A stretch of 50,385 nucleotides of DNA from assembly GCA_003160635.1 (NCBI GenBank), contig PMLV01000121.1:66818-117202 (forward strand), in the 5' to 3' direction. Origin of the DNA: Acidimicrobiaceae bacterium. Lineage in GTDB: Bacteria; Actinomycetota; Acidimicrobiia; Acidimicrobiales; RAAP-2. This document shows positions 49,874 to 50,385 of the stretch, piece after piece. Both the position numbers and the translations under genes were made by a program. The notes under the pieces are model-generated. The model was not told where the DNA came from. It did no database searches and saw nothing but the letters and a program-made list of their open reading frames with translations. Each line of letters opens with the position of its first letter. The first letter of the stretch is position 1.

Positions 49874-49887
49874 ACTTACAACGTAAG
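49853..49887. promoter_or_regulatory. Second pair of TetR operators
   Basis: CTTACGACGTAAG (49853-49865, perfect arms) lies between -35 and -10, and CTTACAACGTAAG (49875-49887, one mismatch) starts just after -10. Centres are 22 bases apart, close to the 24 in the TetR gene's own promoter region. Confidence 0.82.
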
Positions 49888-49905
49888 TCCACGAATGGAG
49901 TGACC

Positions 49906-50385
49906 ATGAAGACAGCAACGCCCGCCCGATTAGAACGGACACCCGCCAAGTCCATGGCGGAGATGGCCGCTCCGACGCCGACGCCGACGCAGACATGCGT
50001 CAGCAAGACCGCAGTCCGTGTCGGGCTGCTCTTCCTCACTGCCACCTTCACCTTCGCGATCGGTAACGCTCTCATCCATTCGTACTTTTCGAGCGCGACC
50101 GCGCACAGCGCCCTCGTCGCCGGGGTGTTCCTTCTGGGATGCTGCGGCCTCGTGGTCGCTGCAAACGGTGCGGAGATGCAGCGAGTCCTCACGCCGCACA
50201 CGCCGATTCGCTCGCGGGCCTACTTCCTCCTGAGGGTGACGGAGTGCCTCACGCTCGTGGCAGTCGGCGTGTACTTCTTGACAAGCCACGCTCAGTGGGA
50301 TGCGTACGTGCTTGCCATCTATGTGGTTTCTGGTGCCGCGGGGCTCGTCCTATCGTCAGCTTTGCTGACATCGAAGATCGTGCCA
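49906..50385 (+). CDS. DUF4386-like membrane protein, truncated by window end
   Basis: The first 160 codons of a membrane protein, open to the end of the window. A polar N-terminus of about 35 residues with PTPTPTQ is followed by hydrophobic segments VGLLFLTATFTFAIGNALIH, AGVFLLGCCGLVVAANG, VTECLTLVAVGVYFL and LAIYVVSGAAGLVLSSALL. The AYFLLRVTECLTLVAVGVYF stretch resembles DUF4386 proteins, so it is probably a relative of the gene at 48147-48959 that shares its TetR operators. The start ATG at 49906 follows the GGAG of AATGGAGTGACC. Confidence 0.75.
   Translation, partial: MKTATPARLERTPAKSMAEMAAPTPTPTQTCVSKTAVRVGLLFLTATFTFAIGNALIHSYFSSATAHSALVAGVFLLGCCGLVVAANGAEMQRVLTPHTPIRSRAYFLLRVTECLTLVAVGVYFLTSHAQWDAYVLAIYVVSGAAGLVLSSALLTSKIVP

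Overview
The window is high-GC, gene-dense DNA from an actinobacterium. Pointers to this are three P450s with a 3Fe-4S ferredoxin, a split LigD-type ligase and polymerase, a DUF6458 protein, an F420-type PPOX protein, paired FadE-like acyl-CoA dehydrogenases, a PadR unit, and operators resembling those of the mycobacterial hypoxia regulator DosR. An environmental lineage such as the Acidimicrobiia would fit, but this is inference. I saw no rRNA, tRNA, IS element, prophage or CRISPR array.

Layout. 1-4.9 kb: acetolactate-synthase-like enzyme, DUF6458 membrane protein, flavin-reductase-like protein, patatin lipase with PlsC-like acyltransferase, tiny hydrophobic protein. 4.9-7.3 kb: LigD as two genes (phosphoesterase-ligase and polymerase), no Ku. 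7.5-12.6 kb: MFS transporter with its middle deleted, a GAF-PAS-GAF-PP2C phosphatase, a cNMP-binding/thioredoxin-reductase-like flavoprotein without a visible CxxC, and a UBP-type zinc finger protein. 12.6-16.7 kb: ferredoxin and P450 diverging from an amidohydrolase, then an epimerase/SRPBCC pair. 17.0-27.0 kb: one long co-directional catabolic cluster, mostly joined by ATGA stop/start overlaps: lipocalin-like DUF, phosphotransferase, unknown protein, CYP125/142-like P450, thiolase/Ltp2-like protein, DUF35 partner, amidohydrolase, dienelactone-hydrolase-like enzyme, NAD-dependent epimerase, carboxymuconolactone-decarboxylase-like protein, class III CoA transferase. This looks like CoA-dependent breakdown of an alicyclic or steroid/terpenoid-like compound. 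The substrate is unknown.

28.0-29.8 kb: a compact stress island. At least six 14-bp operator-like sites (GGG-N8-CCC, best forms GGGAC-N4-GTCCC) lie upstream of an unknown 107-aa protein, a GNAT acetyltransferase and a universal stress protein. They match the core of the DosR/DevR box; the regulator itself is not in the window. 30.2-36.4 kb: P450, SnoaL-like protein, PEP-mutase/isocitrate-lyase-family protein, acyl-CoA thioesterase and a heteromeric acyl-CoA dehydrogenase pair. 36.5-37.8 kb: PadR regulator with a perfect 8-bp-arm operator and a membrane protein. 38.5-40.5 kb: exported His/Met-rich protein with a DoxX-like membrane partner.

40.5-50.4 kb: two paralogous SRPBCC proteins around a short-chain dehydrogenase, downstream of a palindrome array; a large LuxR-type ATPase regulator; a serine hydrolase whose SxxK lysine is Glu; a VOC protein; an MDR alcohol dehydrogenase; a DUF4386-type membrane protein; a divergent TetR regulator; and a second DUF4386-like gene that runs off the end. 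Four copies of a 13-bp operator (CTTACGNCGTAAG) lie only in the TetR intergenic region and in the promoter of that last gene, so this small regulon can be read directly from sequence.
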